64,000 bases of DNA, from NCBI RefSeq assembly GCF_041504345.1, contig NZ_CP167894.1:3348001-3412000 (forward strand), read 5' to 3'. The notes beneath the pieces are model-generated. The model worked only from the letters and a program-made list of their open reading frames with translations. It did no database searches and had not been told where the DNA came from. The position numbers were made by a program, and so were the translations under genes. This document shows, in pieces, positions 1 to 8,348 of this stretch; the first letter of the stretch is position 1, and each line of letters begins with the position of its first letter. This DNA comes from Vibrio sp. BS-M-Sm-2 (GTDB taxonomy: Bacteria; Pseudomonadota; Gammaproteobacteria; Enterobacterales; Vibrionaceae).

Positions 1-1
1 C

Positions 2-919
2 GCTACGAGAAGTATATCAACGTTGTCAGCTAGGATTTATTCGAAAGGTGTTATAGAGCCACTAAAAGAGTATTTTGTGAAAGAGCTTAAATCCTTTGGT
101 TTTAATAGATTTGACATCAACGTTAAAACAAGAAATAAAGCCGGACAACAGCAATTCAAATTAGAGCTAGCAAAGTCAAACGAATCTGTTGTTGGTAAAG
201 TTGCTAGTGAAGGTGAACAAAGGTGTATCGCAATAGCGAGCTTTTTATCAGAAATGAAAGCTGATTCTAGAAGATCTGCTGTTCTATTTGATGATCCAGT
301 GAACTCGCTTAGCCATCAATGGAGTGCAAAAGTCGCAAAAAGGTTAATAGAGGAATCATTAGAACGCCAAGTCATTGTGTTTACTCACGACATAGTATTC
401 TACAAGCTACTACTAGAAGCTTCGGATAGCCTAAAGCAAGATAAGGTCAATTGCATCAGCCTCGAAAGATCTAGAAATAACTCCGGCCTTGTAAGAACCA
501 ATCCTCCGTGGGACGCGCTTCCTACATCGAAGCGAATTGGAGTTTTAACTACTAAGCTCCAAAAGCTTCGAAAGATTGATGAGACAGGAACAGAGACTGA
601 ATTTAGAGAAGCTGCTGCGGTTTTCTATAGTTTTCTACGTGAAGCATGGGAGCGATTGGTTGAAGAGAAACTATTAAACAAAGTTGTAAATAGGTTCGAA
701 AGAGGTGTGCATCTACAAAGATTAAATCGAGTAGAGGATATTACTAATGTTGATTTAGAGCGTATTCACCGTGCATATGATAAATGCTGTATCGACCTTG
801 TTGGTCACGACACAGCCGCAGGTATACGTCCATGCCCAACGATCGATGAAGTGGTAGCAGATTTTGAAGAAATCAAAGACTACCTCAAACACCTACAAAC
901 TGATCGAAAAAGAACTTAA
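2..919 (+). CDS. C-terminal part of an SMC/AAA-type ATPase, probable defence protein (5' truncated by window edge)
   Basis: The frame is open from the first bases of the window, so the TTG at 23 is probably an internal codon and the N-terminal Walker A half lies outside. Counting from that TTG, visible parts are an ABC/SMC-like signature (EGEQRCIAIASF, about 63-74), a Walker B with following D-loop (AVLFDDPVNSLS, 86-97) and an H-loop histidine in VIVFTHD (117-123). This is the arrangement of AAA_13/RloC/PrrC-like ATPases. The roughly 100 residues after the ATPase core contain R206-x3-E210 with later histidines H249 and H262, loosely recalling the R-x3-E...H triad of PrrC/RloC anticodon nucleases. 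That nuclease reading is inference. Membership of a defence operon is likely but the partners are not in view. A strong hairpin follows the stop. Confidence 0.7.
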   Translation, partial: ATRSISTLSARIYSKGVIEPLKEYFVKELKSFGFNRFDINVKTRNKAGQQQFKLELAKSNESVVGKVASEGEQRCIAIASFLSEMKADSRRSAVLFDDPVNSLSHQWSAKVAKRLIEESLERQVIVFTHDIVFYKLLLEASDSLKQDKVNCISLERSRNNSGLVRTNPPWDALPTSKRIGVLTTKLQKLRKIDETGTETEFREAAAVFYSFLREAWERLVEEKLLNKVVNRFERGVHLQRLNRVEDITNVDLERIHRAYDKCCIDLVGHDTAAGIRPCPTIDEVVADFEEIKDYLKHLQTDRKRT

Positions 920-951
920 GGTTAGCTGACGCTGAAAGACAGGTGGAATCT

Positions 952-975
952 ACCCCCGTGAAACATCACGGGGGT
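952..975 (+). terminator. Strong hairpin after the ATPase gene
   Basis: A 9-bp perfect stem ACCCCCGTG / CACGGGGGT closes a 6-nt loop, 33 nt after the stop codon. There is no long T tract after it, so it may be a weak intrinsic terminator or an mRNA-protecting hairpin. Confidence 0.6.
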
Positions 976-1784
976 TAACAGCATAAGAAAAATGAATAAG
1001 TTTTAGTATGGTAAAAGCCCATGAATAGGGTGTGAATGAGAAAAAGGTCTAGCCAATAATGGGGCATACACGTGTTAGCGAAGAGTGCCTAACATTTGTG
1101 AACACATGCCGTTTATCTGGAAGTAACGTCGTCGTTTTAGTAGATTTCAAACGCATCATGCTTTTGGTTTTTAGATGCCACTGAGAAAAACCCACCCGCA
1201 ACATTTCACTTCAAACATCTTCGAGACTAAAAGAACTATCAAGTTGCTCTTTTAAAAGAAGTAAGCCATTGAGGGCGGCCGAGTTCCCCCCGAACTCGAC
1301 CTGTTCCAGACGCGCAAGCAAAGGCGTTTGGTTTCTGGCTTAGTCATAAATTAACCAATTCCCGTTTGTTGTGTAAATAATCAATAGCTTGGCAACTGAT
1401 AGGTAGGTCGTATTTTGCTGTGCAAAAGCATAGAAATGAATAATGGCGAGAGTGAGGGCTGAGCTCATGTAAGGAGGCTGACGTATTGAAGTGCAAGGGC
1501 TGACACAATATGAAACATAGCTTGCTAGTTTATAATATCGTTAAATTTAAATTTGTAGGGATTTATAACTAGCTAGTGGAGTGTGCTAGTTTTAAGAGTT
1601 GGTCATCTTTTATTCTGGTGTTATACACTGCTTTTGAATTTCAAGTTAGATTTAGTGTCTGAATTATTAAATCTGACGGGATAAATGATTGTTTAATGTT
1701 GATTTGGCAAGATCTTCAAGTATCCTTTATGTAAACAAAACGTTAAATATCGAAAGTTAATTAACAATCATTAAGGAGTCGATG
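976..1784. other. Gene-free stretch with several hairpins, possible island margin
   Basis: No convincing reading frame was found on either strand. Visible structures are a TGTTAG / CTAACA inverted repeat (1073-1094); a nearly perfect 10-bp stem GGCCGAGTTC / GAACTCGACC around a C5 loop (1277-1301); a second hairpin CCAGACGC / GCGTTTGG (1306-1331); and GCTAGTT / AACTAGC arms (1524-1530 and 1567-1573) around an AT-rich core, with another GCTAGTT near 1585. The last set lies about 200 nt upstream of the dioxygenase gene and could be regulatory. The stretch separates a defence-type gene from core genes, as at island borders. Confidence 0.5.
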
Positions 1785-2441
1785 ATGTTACATGCTCACG
1801 AAAATACCCTACATATTACCCACCTCAGTAACCACGCAATTGAGGAGTTGTCACCGTCATTCTCTAAGCTTCCAAGTACAGAGCACGCGGATGGTCAGTT
1901 TCGATTGAGAAGGTACTCGGTGGTTCAATTCAGTAATGGACAAGTCGTAGAGCTAGACAAACATAACTTTGTTCAGTCTGAAGACATTAATCACTTTCAA
2001 GGTGACGTTGTTCGCCAATTCGAGCCAATTGAAGCACCAATTCTAAGCAGCGAAGGCATGCAAGAGATGTGTGAACTGTTTATTGAAACCAATGGGCTTG
2101 AAGACGGACAAGAAATCGAAATCCACCAAATTCGTATCGCTGCCATTTTTGAAGAGACGCAGGTTGCACCAGAAGGTGTTCACCAAGATGGCTTCGACCA
2201 CATCGCTTTAATTGGCGTTAACCGTCATAACATTGTGGGTGGCGAAATCATGCTGTACCAAGACTCACATGAAGCACCGTTCTTTAGAAAAGTGCTGGAA
2301 GACGGTGAAGTCGCAATGCTGGCCGACAGCAAGCTTTGGCACAACGCACAACCGATTCGTACCATAGACCACGATGAAATGGGCTACATGGATGTGTTTG
2401 TTCTAACGGCTAAGGATGCGCGCAATGTCCTTCACTCTTAA
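1785..2441 (+). CDS. 2-oxoglutarate/Fe(II) dioxygenase family protein (PF10014-like)
   Basis: This 218-residue protein resembles the 2OG-Fe dioxygenase family that includes the free L-isoleucine hydroxylase IDO of Bacillus. The expected iron ligands are the H-x-D of GVHQDGFDH (H133, D135) and the histidine of LWHNAQPIR (H186), with R192 placed to bind 2-oxoglutarate. AAGGAG at 1773-1778 is 3 nt from ATG 1782 but 6 nt from ATG 1785, so I prefer 1785. The gene overlaps the next one, a PLP enzyme, which implies translational coupling and a shared pathway. A free amino acid is the likely substrate class by family analogy; the actual substrate is unknown. The HxD...H set looks intact, so the enzyme should be active. 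Confidence 0.8.
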   Translation: MLHAHENTLHITHLSNHAIEELSPSFSKLPSTEHADGQFRLRRYSVVQFSNGQVVELDKHNFVQSEDINHFQGDVVRQFEPIEAPILSSEGMQEMCELFIETNGLEDGQEIEIHQIRIAAIFEETQVAPEGVHQDGFDHIALIGVNRHNIVGGEIMLYQDSHEAPFFRKVLEDGEVAMLADSKLWHNAQPIRTIDHDEMGYMDVFVLTAKDARNVLHS

Positions 2442-3660
2442 TGATGTGCGCCAGCAGTTTAGCGCGCTAGGCCAGTACCATAACGGTAAGCCGGTGACCT
2501 TTTTTGATGGGCCGGGTGGCTCTCAGGTTCCTGAAAATGTTTTAGCATCCATGACGGAATACCTTGGGCACTTTAATTCAAACCTCGGCGGTCACTACTT
2601 TTCTAGCCAAAAGACGACAAGCTTAATGCAGCAAGCGCGAGAAGCGGCGCAAGCACTGCTTAATGCGGAGTCTTCTGGCAACGTTGTGTTCGGCGCGAAC
2701 ATGACATCGCTGACCTTCCAATTGAGCCGAGCGATTAGCCGCGATTGGCAAGTTGGCGACGAAGTGATTGTTACTGCACTAGACCACTACTCGAATGTAT
2801 CGAGCTGGCAACAAGCAGCAGACGACAAAGGCGCGATTGTCCGCCAAGTTCGTGTAGACGAGTCGGATTGCAGTCTAGACATGGCACACTTTGAGTCTCT
2901 GTTAAATGAGAAGACCAAGCTGGTTGCTGTGACCTTTGCTTCGAACACCACGGGTTCGATTGTTGATATGGCGAAAGTTATTGAGCTTGCACATCAGCAC
3001 GGTGCGCAGGTTTATGTCGATGCGGTTCACTACGCTCCTCATCACTTGATCGATGTTCAAAAACTCAATTGTGATTTCTTAGCGTGCTCGGCTTATAAGT
3101 TCTTCGGCCCGCATGTTGGCATTGTATACATTGCACCTCAATGGCTGCATACGTTAAAGCCATACAAGGTTGAGCCTGCAACTAACATTGGCCCAGGCCG
3201 ATTTGAAACTGGAACACAAAGCTTCGAAGGTCTTGCAGGTGTGATTGCGGCGGTGGATTATTTAGCGCAGTTTGGTGAACCAACAGATTCACTGCGTTCT
3301 CGTTTGGAACAAAGCTACGCGCTTTATAACAAGCATGAAAGCCAGTTGAGCGAGTACTTCCTAAAGCGCTTAGGTGATCTGGAAGGGGCAAAACTCTATG
3401 GTAAGACGGAGTTTGATTCGAACCTAAGAACGCCAACGTTTGCCATCACCTTTGATAACCACTCTCCAGAGTTCATCGCTAAGAAGTTGGGTGAGCATAA
3501 TATCTGTGTGTGGAACGGACATTTCTACGCATTAGGTTTAGTGAAGCAGTTGGGTATTGAAGAGCAGGGTGTAGTGCGTATTGGTTGTATGCATTACAAC
3601 TCGATTGAAGAGATCGACTTGCTGTTCAATGTGCTTGAAGGGATCTTGCGAAGCCATTAG
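2425..3660 (+). CDS. Cysteine desulfurase-like class V aminotransferase (VC1184 subfamily)
   Basis: This PLP-dependent fold-type I enzyme of 411 residues matches the VC1184 subfamily of cysteine desulfurase-like proteins. The Schiff-base lysine is K225 in CSAYKFFGPH, the PLP-nitrogen aspartate lies in VYVDAVHYAPH (about D199), and the N-terminal phosphate-binding region is DGPGGSQVP. It is unlikely to be the housekeeping desulfurase: it is not with isc or suf genes and I see no obvious mobile-loop catalytic cysteine. ATG 2425 has AAGGA 8 nt upstream; the ATG at 2416 overlaps that Shine-Dalgarno sequence and is less likely. The start lies inside the preceding dioxygenase gene, so the two are probably translated together. 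The reaction is unknown. Confidence 0.8.
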   Translation: MSFTLNDVRQQFSALGQYHNGKPVTFFDGPGGSQVPENVLASMTEYLGHFNSNLGGHYFSSQKTTSLMQQAREAAQALLNAESSGNVVFGANMTSLTFQLSRAISRDWQVGDEVIVTALDHYSNVSSWQQAADDKGAIVRQVRVDESDCSLDMAHFESLLNEKTKLVAVTFASNTTGSIVDMAKVIELAHQHGAQVYVDAVHYAPHHLIDVQKLNCDFLACSAYKFFGPHVGIVYIAPQWLHTLKPYKVEPATNIGPGRFETGTQSFEGLAGVIAAVDYLAQFGEPTDSLRSRLEQSYALYNKHESQLSEYFLKRLGDLEGAKLYGKTEFDSNLRTPTFAITFDNHSPEFIAKKLGEHNICVWNGHFYALGLVKQLGIEEQGVVRIGCMHYNSIEEIDLLFNVLEGILRSH

Positions 3661-3710
3661 CAGAAGTAATTAGCAAAAAGTCACTAGCACTTAATAGCGA
3701 CAGAATTAGA

Positions 3711-3759
3711 AAAGAGCATATTTCTCTCATGAATATTGAGTTGGAAGTATGCTCTTTTT
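3711..3759 (+). terminator. Terminator of the dioxygenase/PLP operon
   Basis: AAAGAGCATA and TATGCTCTTT form a 10-bp stem with a long loop (27 nt), followed by a short T run. Confidence 0.6.
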
Positions 3760-3815
3760 GGTTTCACCGCGATTATTTAGTTAGCGCCAGTGACCTAATC
3801 AAGACAGTAATTCGA

Positions 3816-4487
3816 CTAAGAAAGCTGCTCAACAATCGCTACACCCACTGCGTGTGCGCTAGTTGGGTTCTGGCCTGTAATTACTCGCTCATCAACAATC
3901 ACAAGCTCTTGCCAAGGTTGAACCTTGTTGAAACGTGCTGCGCCACGAGCAAGCGATTCTTCTAGTAGAAACGTAATGTCATTGATGGTACCAAAGTCGA
4001 TCTCTTCTTCACGTGTAAAGCCAGTCACCGATTTAGAGCTTAGTAGCTTCTCGCCGTTGCTCAGTACGATAGGAAGTAGGGCTGCAGGGCCGTGACATAC
4101 TGCCGCGACAATACCACCATCTTCATAATGCTTTGCTGCGATGCTAGCGAACTGTTCATTGGTTGCTAAGTCTGAAAGTAGACCAAAACCACCTGGGTAG
4201 AAGATAGCGTCGTAGCTTTCTGCATTAATTTGGCTTACTGGAATCGTGTTGTTGATGCGGTTTTGGAAATCATCATCCGCCAAGATATCAGCATTAACCG
4301 TATCTCCCTCAATATCCGTTCCGTAGAGTGGGGCTTTGCCACCATTGATAGAAGCGATATCGTATTCGAATCCAGCAGCCATGATCTCTTTAAGAGCGTG
4401 GGTAAGTTCTGGAGCGTAAGTACCGTTAGCTTGGTCTGTATCGCCAAGTGTTGCGTGGTTAGTTACTGGAATTAGTATTTTTTTCAT
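3816..4487 (-). CDS. DJ-1/PfpI family protein (class I glutamine amidotransferase-like, Hsp31-type)
   Basis: This 223-residue protein of the DJ-1/ThiJ/PfpI superfamily has the nucleophile elbow AAVCHGPAAL with C131-H132 and the upstream FYPGGFGLL loop, as in Hsp31-like glyoxalase III/deglycase proteins. The reading is supported by full length and by the start MKKILIPVTN, preceded by a GGGAT ribosome site. It is divergent from a LysR regulator with 185 bp between them, a usual arrangement in which the LysR protein controls the neighbour. A role in handling reactive aldehydes or electrophile stress is a family inference. Confidence 0.85.
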   Translation of the reverse strand: MKKILIPVTNHATLGDTDQANGTYAPELTHALKEIMAAGFEYDIASINGGKAPLYGTDIEGDTVNADILADDDFQNRINNTIPVSQINAESYDAIFYPGGFGLLSDLATNEQFASIAAKHYEDGGIVAAVCHGPAALLPIVLSNGEKLLSSKSVTGFTREEEIDFGTINDITFLLEESLARGAARFNKVQPWQELVIVDERVITGQNPTSAHAVGVAIVEQLS

Positions 4488-4634
4488 GATTCATCCCTTT
4501 GAGCTGCTGTTTTTATTTAGGTGCTGACGCTTAGTGCTAGGTATCGTGTTGTTACTTAGCTATCGCCGTCTTGTTGTATCTAATACTAGTTCCAAACCAA
4601 TTAAGTGATAATATGCAAAATAGGCAAAACATTG

Positions 4635-4648
4635 TTGCTATATAGCAA
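4635..4648. promoter_or_regulatory. Perfect 14-bp palindrome between divergent genes, candidate LysR operator
   Basis: TTGCTATATAGCAA is a perfect palindrome located 24 nt upstream of the LysR ATG, between it and the DJ-1 gene. A dyad here is typical of an autoregulatory LysR site, but the protein that binds is inferred from position only. Confidence 0.5.
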
Positions 4649-4672
4649 AGATAAAATACGAGTAGATTAAGT

Positions 4673-5557
4673 ATGGATAGCTTTGAAGGGATTAATGAAT
4701 TTGTTGCGGTTGCTGAGTGTCACGGCTTTTCAGCAGCCGCCAAGCAGTTAGGTTGCAGTACCAGCCATGTGAGTCGGCAGGTTTCAAGGTTGGAAGAGAG
4801 AGTGGGAGTGGCTCTGCTTGCGCGTTCAACAAGGTTGGTTAGCCTGACTGAGTCTGGCCACACTTATTATCAACAGTGCAAAGACCTAGTGATTGGGTTG
4901 CAACAAGCGAATGAGCAAGTTACGTCTCAGCAAGCTCAACTTAGCGGTACTTTGCGTGTCAGTGCTGCAGGTGCATTTGCAGAAAACCATGTCGCGGCAG
5001 CGCTGATGACGTTTGCCAAAGATCATCCCGATCTGACCATTGAAATGAACTTCAACACCAAGATGGTGAACTTTATTGAAGACGGTATCGACTTCGCGAT
5101 TCGTTACGGTCGGTTGGATGACTCTGGGCTGGTGGCAAGAAAGCTTGTCGATCGCCCAATGGCGGCTGCAGCCAGTAAAGACTATATAGAGCAATTTGGT
5201 ACGCCAACTCATCCAGAACAGCTAAAAATGCACAGCTGTATTATCGCCAACAGTGACCAATGGTTATTCGAGAAAGAGGGAAAACCGTTAAATGCAGTAC
5301 GAGTTCATGGGCGCTGGCGCAGCAACAATTCGAGCGCAGTACTGAAAGCGTGTGAAGAGGGGCTTGGTGTTGTCTACCTTCCCAAAAGCAGTTTCAATGG
5401 CGGTCTGACTAATGGAAAGCTTGTCCCAGTACTTGAAGAATATTGGGGAGCAGGAACCAGCAGTTGGGTCGTATATCAAAACCGCCGTTTTTTACCCCAG
5501 AGAGCACGACTGGCGATCGACTTCTTAATCTCCTATTTTTCGGATTGGAATGAATAG
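4673..5557 (+). CDS. LysR family transcriptional regulator
   Basis: The protein has 294 residues, normal for the family. An N-terminal winged helix-turn-helix is clear (FVAVAECHGFSAAAKQLGCS followed by SHVSRQVSRLEERVG, about residues 11-50). The effector-binding domain from about residue 90 begins GTLRVSAAGAFAENH. It resembles the small AaeR/DsdC-unrelated group of regulators with MDSFEGINEFVAVAE starts. It is divergent from the DJ-1 gene and probably controls it. The effector is unknown. Confidence 0.9.
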   Translation: MDSFEGINEFVAVAECHGFSAAAKQLGCSTSHVSRQVSRLEERVGVALLARSTRLVSLTESGHTYYQQCKDLVIGLQQANEQVTSQQAQLSGTLRVSAAGAFAENHVAAALMTFAKDHPDLTIEMNFNTKMVNFIEDGIDFAIRYGRLDDSGLVARKLVDRPMAAAASKDYIEQFGTPTHPEQLKMHSCIIANSDQWLFEKEGKPLNAVRVHGRWRSNNSSAVLKACEEGLGVVYLPKSSFNGGLTNGKLVPVLEEYWGAGTSSWVVYQNRRFLPQRARLAIDFLISYFSDWNE

Positions 5558-5859
5558 CGAACAAGTTTTAGGCGGTGAATACTAGCTAAGCAACTTAGAT
5601 TTAAGCCGAAAGCAGAAAAGGTAATGCTTACATAGATATACGTTATCTTTTTTTGTTTTTTGACGCGCGTAATCAGATTGAGATGCTTGTCTACTTTTGG
5701 TGACTCGTGTTAGCGATTGAATTGTAGAGAAGCCACCAACAGTACGATATACTAGATATTATATTAATGTCCCTAACGCGTAATAGATTATGTGGAAGCG
5801 TTGGCAGGATGTGTTCTTATGCTCCAGTGATGAAGTGTAGCTAGAGTACGGAGTTGGCA
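5558..5859. other. Intergenic region before the PAS-GGDEF gene
   Basis: About 300 nt with no reading frame. I see no clear terminator after the LysR gene and no recognisable operator; the region presumably holds the promoter of the diguanylate cyclase gene. Confidence 0.4.
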
Positions 5860-7110
5860 ATGTCTTCAATAAATTTCGAATCCACGTACGGTGTAATAAC
5901 TATTCAAGATATGAATGTAGTTAGTGTTGATGCTAATTATGCTCGTATTTATGGATATCAATCACCAGAAGAACTACTTTCCAATATAGATAGCTTTCTC
6001 GATCTCATACCTGAAGAGTTTCACGTTCTCGCTTACCAAAATTATCTTGAAACCGTCAGTGGTCAACGCGACCCTCAGGTCCACACTTATACCAATGTTG
6101 ATCGCAATGGTAGAGAGTTCACCGTGTTTTCTATCGACCATGTAACGGAGTGGCAGGGAAGACCGGCACTTCAAGTCACGGTTATCGATCTTTCCCCAGC
6201 TATTCAGCTACAAAATGCAGTGCGTGAACAAGACAAGATGTATCAAGATATGATTATGCAATCAGGACAGGGCATTTTGGTTCATCGAGATTTCAAACCT
6301 CTGATGGTCAATCAATCGTGGGTCAAATTACAAGGTGGCACTTCCATAGAGCAAGTATTAGCGCTGGATTCGATCCTCGGATTGGTGCCACAGCAGAATA
6401 CAGACGGTATCAGTAAACATTATCACGCGATTGTGTCGGGGGAGTTGTCGGGGACCAGCACGGTGGTCGAAAACATTGGCTTCGACGGTGTTCATCGATT
6501 CTTCAATATTTACGACAATGCCATTATGTGGAAAGGTCAGCCCGCGGTTCAGGTTGTGCTTGAAGATGTGACGCAAAAGGTGATGTTGGAAAAGCAGTTG
6601 GTTCACCAAGCGAACTACGATGAAATGACGGATCTGCTCAATCGTAGGGCGATTTACGAATGGCTAAGAGAGCATATTATCTCTGAAAATTACCTCGTTT
6701 GTATGCTGTTGGATATCGATGATTTTAAGTCGATTAATGATACTTTCGGTCACATGGTGGGCGATGAGGTGATTTGTGCTTTGGCTAACATCACCAAGCG
6801 CAATGCCGAGAAAGTCGGAGGAGTGGCGGGCCGTTGGGGTGGTGAAGAATTCATTATATTTATCCCACATGCCTCTCTTGAAACTGCGCGCGAGGTTTCA
6901 GAACAAATTCGTCAAGAGTTCAATCAAGCCGAGTTCAAAATCGATGAGAAGGTTCGATTTAATGTGAGTGTCAGTATAGGAATAAGTGATAGCCGAGCCT
7001 GTGAAGACGGTGTCACTATTGACGCACTCGTGAACTTAACCGATCAATCTCTCTATCGCGCGAAAGCCAACGGCAAGAACTGTGTCGATGGAGATGTGGT
7101 CGCGCTCTAG
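5860..7110 (+). CDS. PAS-domain diguanylate cyclase (PAS-PAS-GGDEF)
   Basis: The protein has 416 residues from ATG 5860, which has CGGAG 6 nt upstream; an in-frame TTG at 5854 lies on that ribosome site and is rejected. Two PAS-like domains are seen at about 10-115 and 130-240 (for example the IYGYQSPEELL segment), then a GGDEF domain from about 250. The active site is GGEEF at 327-331 after FGHMVGDEV and DIDDFKSIND, so the enzyme should make c-di-GMP. No RxxD inhibitory site precedes GGEEF, so product inhibition through the I-site is probably absent. There is no membrane segment or signal peptide, so it is cytosolic and should sense an internal signal via PAS. Confidence 0.9.
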   Translation: MSSINFESTYGVITIQDMNVVSVDANYARIYGYQSPEELLSNIDSFLDLIPEEFHVLAYQNYLETVSGQRDPQVHTYTNVDRNGREFTVFSIDHVTEWQGRPALQVTVIDLSPAIQLQNAVREQDKMYQDMIMQSGQGILVHRDFKPLMVNQSWVKLQGGTSIEQVLALDSILGLVPQQNTDGISKHYHAIVSGELSGTSTVVENIGFDGVHRFFNIYDNAIMWKGQPAVQVVLEDVTQKVMLEKQLVHQANYDEMTDLLNRRAIYEWLREHIISENYLVCMLLDIDDFKSINDTFGHMVGDEVICALANITKRNAEKVGGVAGRWGGEEFIIFIPHASLETAREVSEQIRQEFNQAEFKIDEKVRFNVSVSIGISDSRACEDGVTIDALVNLTDQSLYRAKANGKNCVDGDVVAL

Positions 7111-7155
7111 TCTTTGTACGTTGCTTTATTAAAGCTGATCGTCTCATCTGAAATG

Positions 7156-7191
7156 AAAAATGCCCTGAAGCAGAAGCCTCAGGGCATTTTT
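7156..7191. terminator. Bidirectional terminator between the convergent GGDEF and DUF2797 genes
   Basis: A 13-bp stem (AAAAATGCCCTGA / TCAGGGCATTTTT) has A and T runs on both sides and serves both genes. Confidence 0.85.
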
Positions 7192-7220
7192 GTATCTCAC
7201 TTGTGATGGCGCTCTGCTGA

Positions 7221-8045
7221 TTAAGCAGAAACCTCAACTTCGTAAGAACCGAATTTACGGATGTTAATCACACCAGTATCCAAGATAAGGTATTGACCTT
7301 TAATGCCTTGAAGTACACCAGTCACTTCAGGGTTCTTATCAAAGTTGTGCGATACAATCTTCACTGGGTGCTGTTCAACGGGGTAGCTCAGTGAAGTGAT
7401 GTTTTCGCTCAGAATCTCGATAGCATCGTCGCCAAACTTCGCTCTGATCTCTTGGATTTTATCCTCAACCAATGGCAATAGTTCTTTGGCTTTTTCTACC
7501 AATTCCATATCGTCACCGTCGCCTTTTAGTAGCGTGCGCCAGTTGGTTTTGTCAGCAATGTGCTTTGCTAATTCAACTTCGATCAGGCCAGAAATCTGAC
7601 GTGTTTTTACCTTTAAGATAGGTAAACCTTGAGTCGCGCCCTGGTCAATCCAACGGGTAGGGATTTGAGTATGGCGAGTGATACCTACCTTTAGGCTTGA
7701 TGTGTTCGATAAGTAAACGAAGTGATCAACCATGCAGTTCTCTTCGCCCCATTGAGGCTCACGACAAGTGCCTTCATCGTAGTGGCAAGTCTCTGGTTTC
7801 ATGATGCACATGTCGCAGCTTGCTAGCTTTTTCATGCACACAAAGCAGTGGCCTTGAGAGTAGCTTTTCTTGGTTTTCTTACCACATGAGCAGCAAAAAA
7901 TATTGCCAGTGTGAGTGAGGTTGATGGTTTTACCAATCAGAGGGTTTAGCTCTACAAACTCTTCGCCTACAGGCAAACGGTAGGTAACCGCGCCATCAAG
8001 GGAAGCACTCATCTTTTTGAGTGTACCTTTTGCTAATAAAGACAT
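7221..8045 (-). CDS. DUF2797 domain protein with zinc-binding cysteine motifs
   Basis: The 274-residue protein fits the DUF2797 family of gamma-proteobacteria. The N-terminal half carries many paired cysteines (CCSCGKK, CFVCMKK, CDMCIMK and further single Cys), consistent with a zinc ribbon or two. The middle contains VYLSNTSSLKVGITRHTQIPTRWIDQGA, split here as the segments YLSNTSSLKVGITR and PTRWIDQGA, which resembles a GIY-YIG-like core (Y...G.T....R), an inference about fold. No function is established. It is convergent with the upstream diguanylate cyclase and shares its terminator. Confidence 0.8.
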   Translation of the reverse strand: MSLLAKGTLKKMSASLDGAVTYRLPVGEEFVELNPLIGKTINLTHTGNIFCCSCGKKTKKSYSQGHCFVCMKKLASCDMCIMKPETCHYDEGTCREPQWGEENCMVDHFVYLSNTSSLKVGITRHTQIPTRWIDQGATQGLPILKVKTRQISGLIEVELAKHIADKTNWRTLLKGDGDDMELVEKAKELLPLVEDKIQEIRAKFGDDAIEILSENITSLSYPVEQHPVKIVSHNFDKNPEVTGVLQGIKGQYLILDTGVINIRKFGSYEVEVSA

Positions 8046-8348
8046 GACATTACTCGTTGTATTTTGATTATTATTTCGTCGACTCGATTGCGCTGCGAGC
8101 AGGCAGTACGGTTAACGATGATTATGCGATGAGTATAACAAATGGTACCTGTTTTTATACGCAATATTACTTGATTCTCGATGTAAATAATCTGAATGAA
8201 ATATAGGCATAAAAATATAGTATGACATTTTGTTCAGCCGTGATATAACGTTTTTTAGTGATTTATTGGCATCAAGATCACTAATTTATCTGACTTGTTT
8301 TTTATCGTGAAATCCCAACTATAGGGATCTTAAGCCGGAAGCTTAGAC
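8046..8348. other. Divergent intergenic region with an 8-bp inverted repeat
   Basis: It separates the DUF2797 gene from the second diguanylate cyclase. TTAGTGAT (8255-8262) and ATCACTAA (8277-8284) form a perfect 8-bp inverted repeat about 65 nt upstream of the GTG start. It could be an operator. No reading frame is seen. Confidence 0.4.

Noticed and set aside
1073..1094. RYYYAAC-type GCCTAAC with GTTAG nearby, considered as an integron attC site
   Set aside because: The second core site (GTTRRRY) is not present at the right distance and order, and no cassette ORF or VCR-like sequence follows.
1782..1787. First of two adjacent ATG codons as start of the dioxygenase
   Set aside because: The ribosome site is only 3 nt from ATG 1782 and 6 nt from ATG 1785, so the second is preferred; the difference is one residue.
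3729..3965. 78-codon plus-strand frame
   Set aside because: It starts inside a terminator and runs antisense into the DJ-1 gene.
5560..5853. Search for a c-di-GMP riboswitch near the GGDEF genes and before the adhesin
   Set aside because: No GEMM-type conserved core was seen in any of these leaders.
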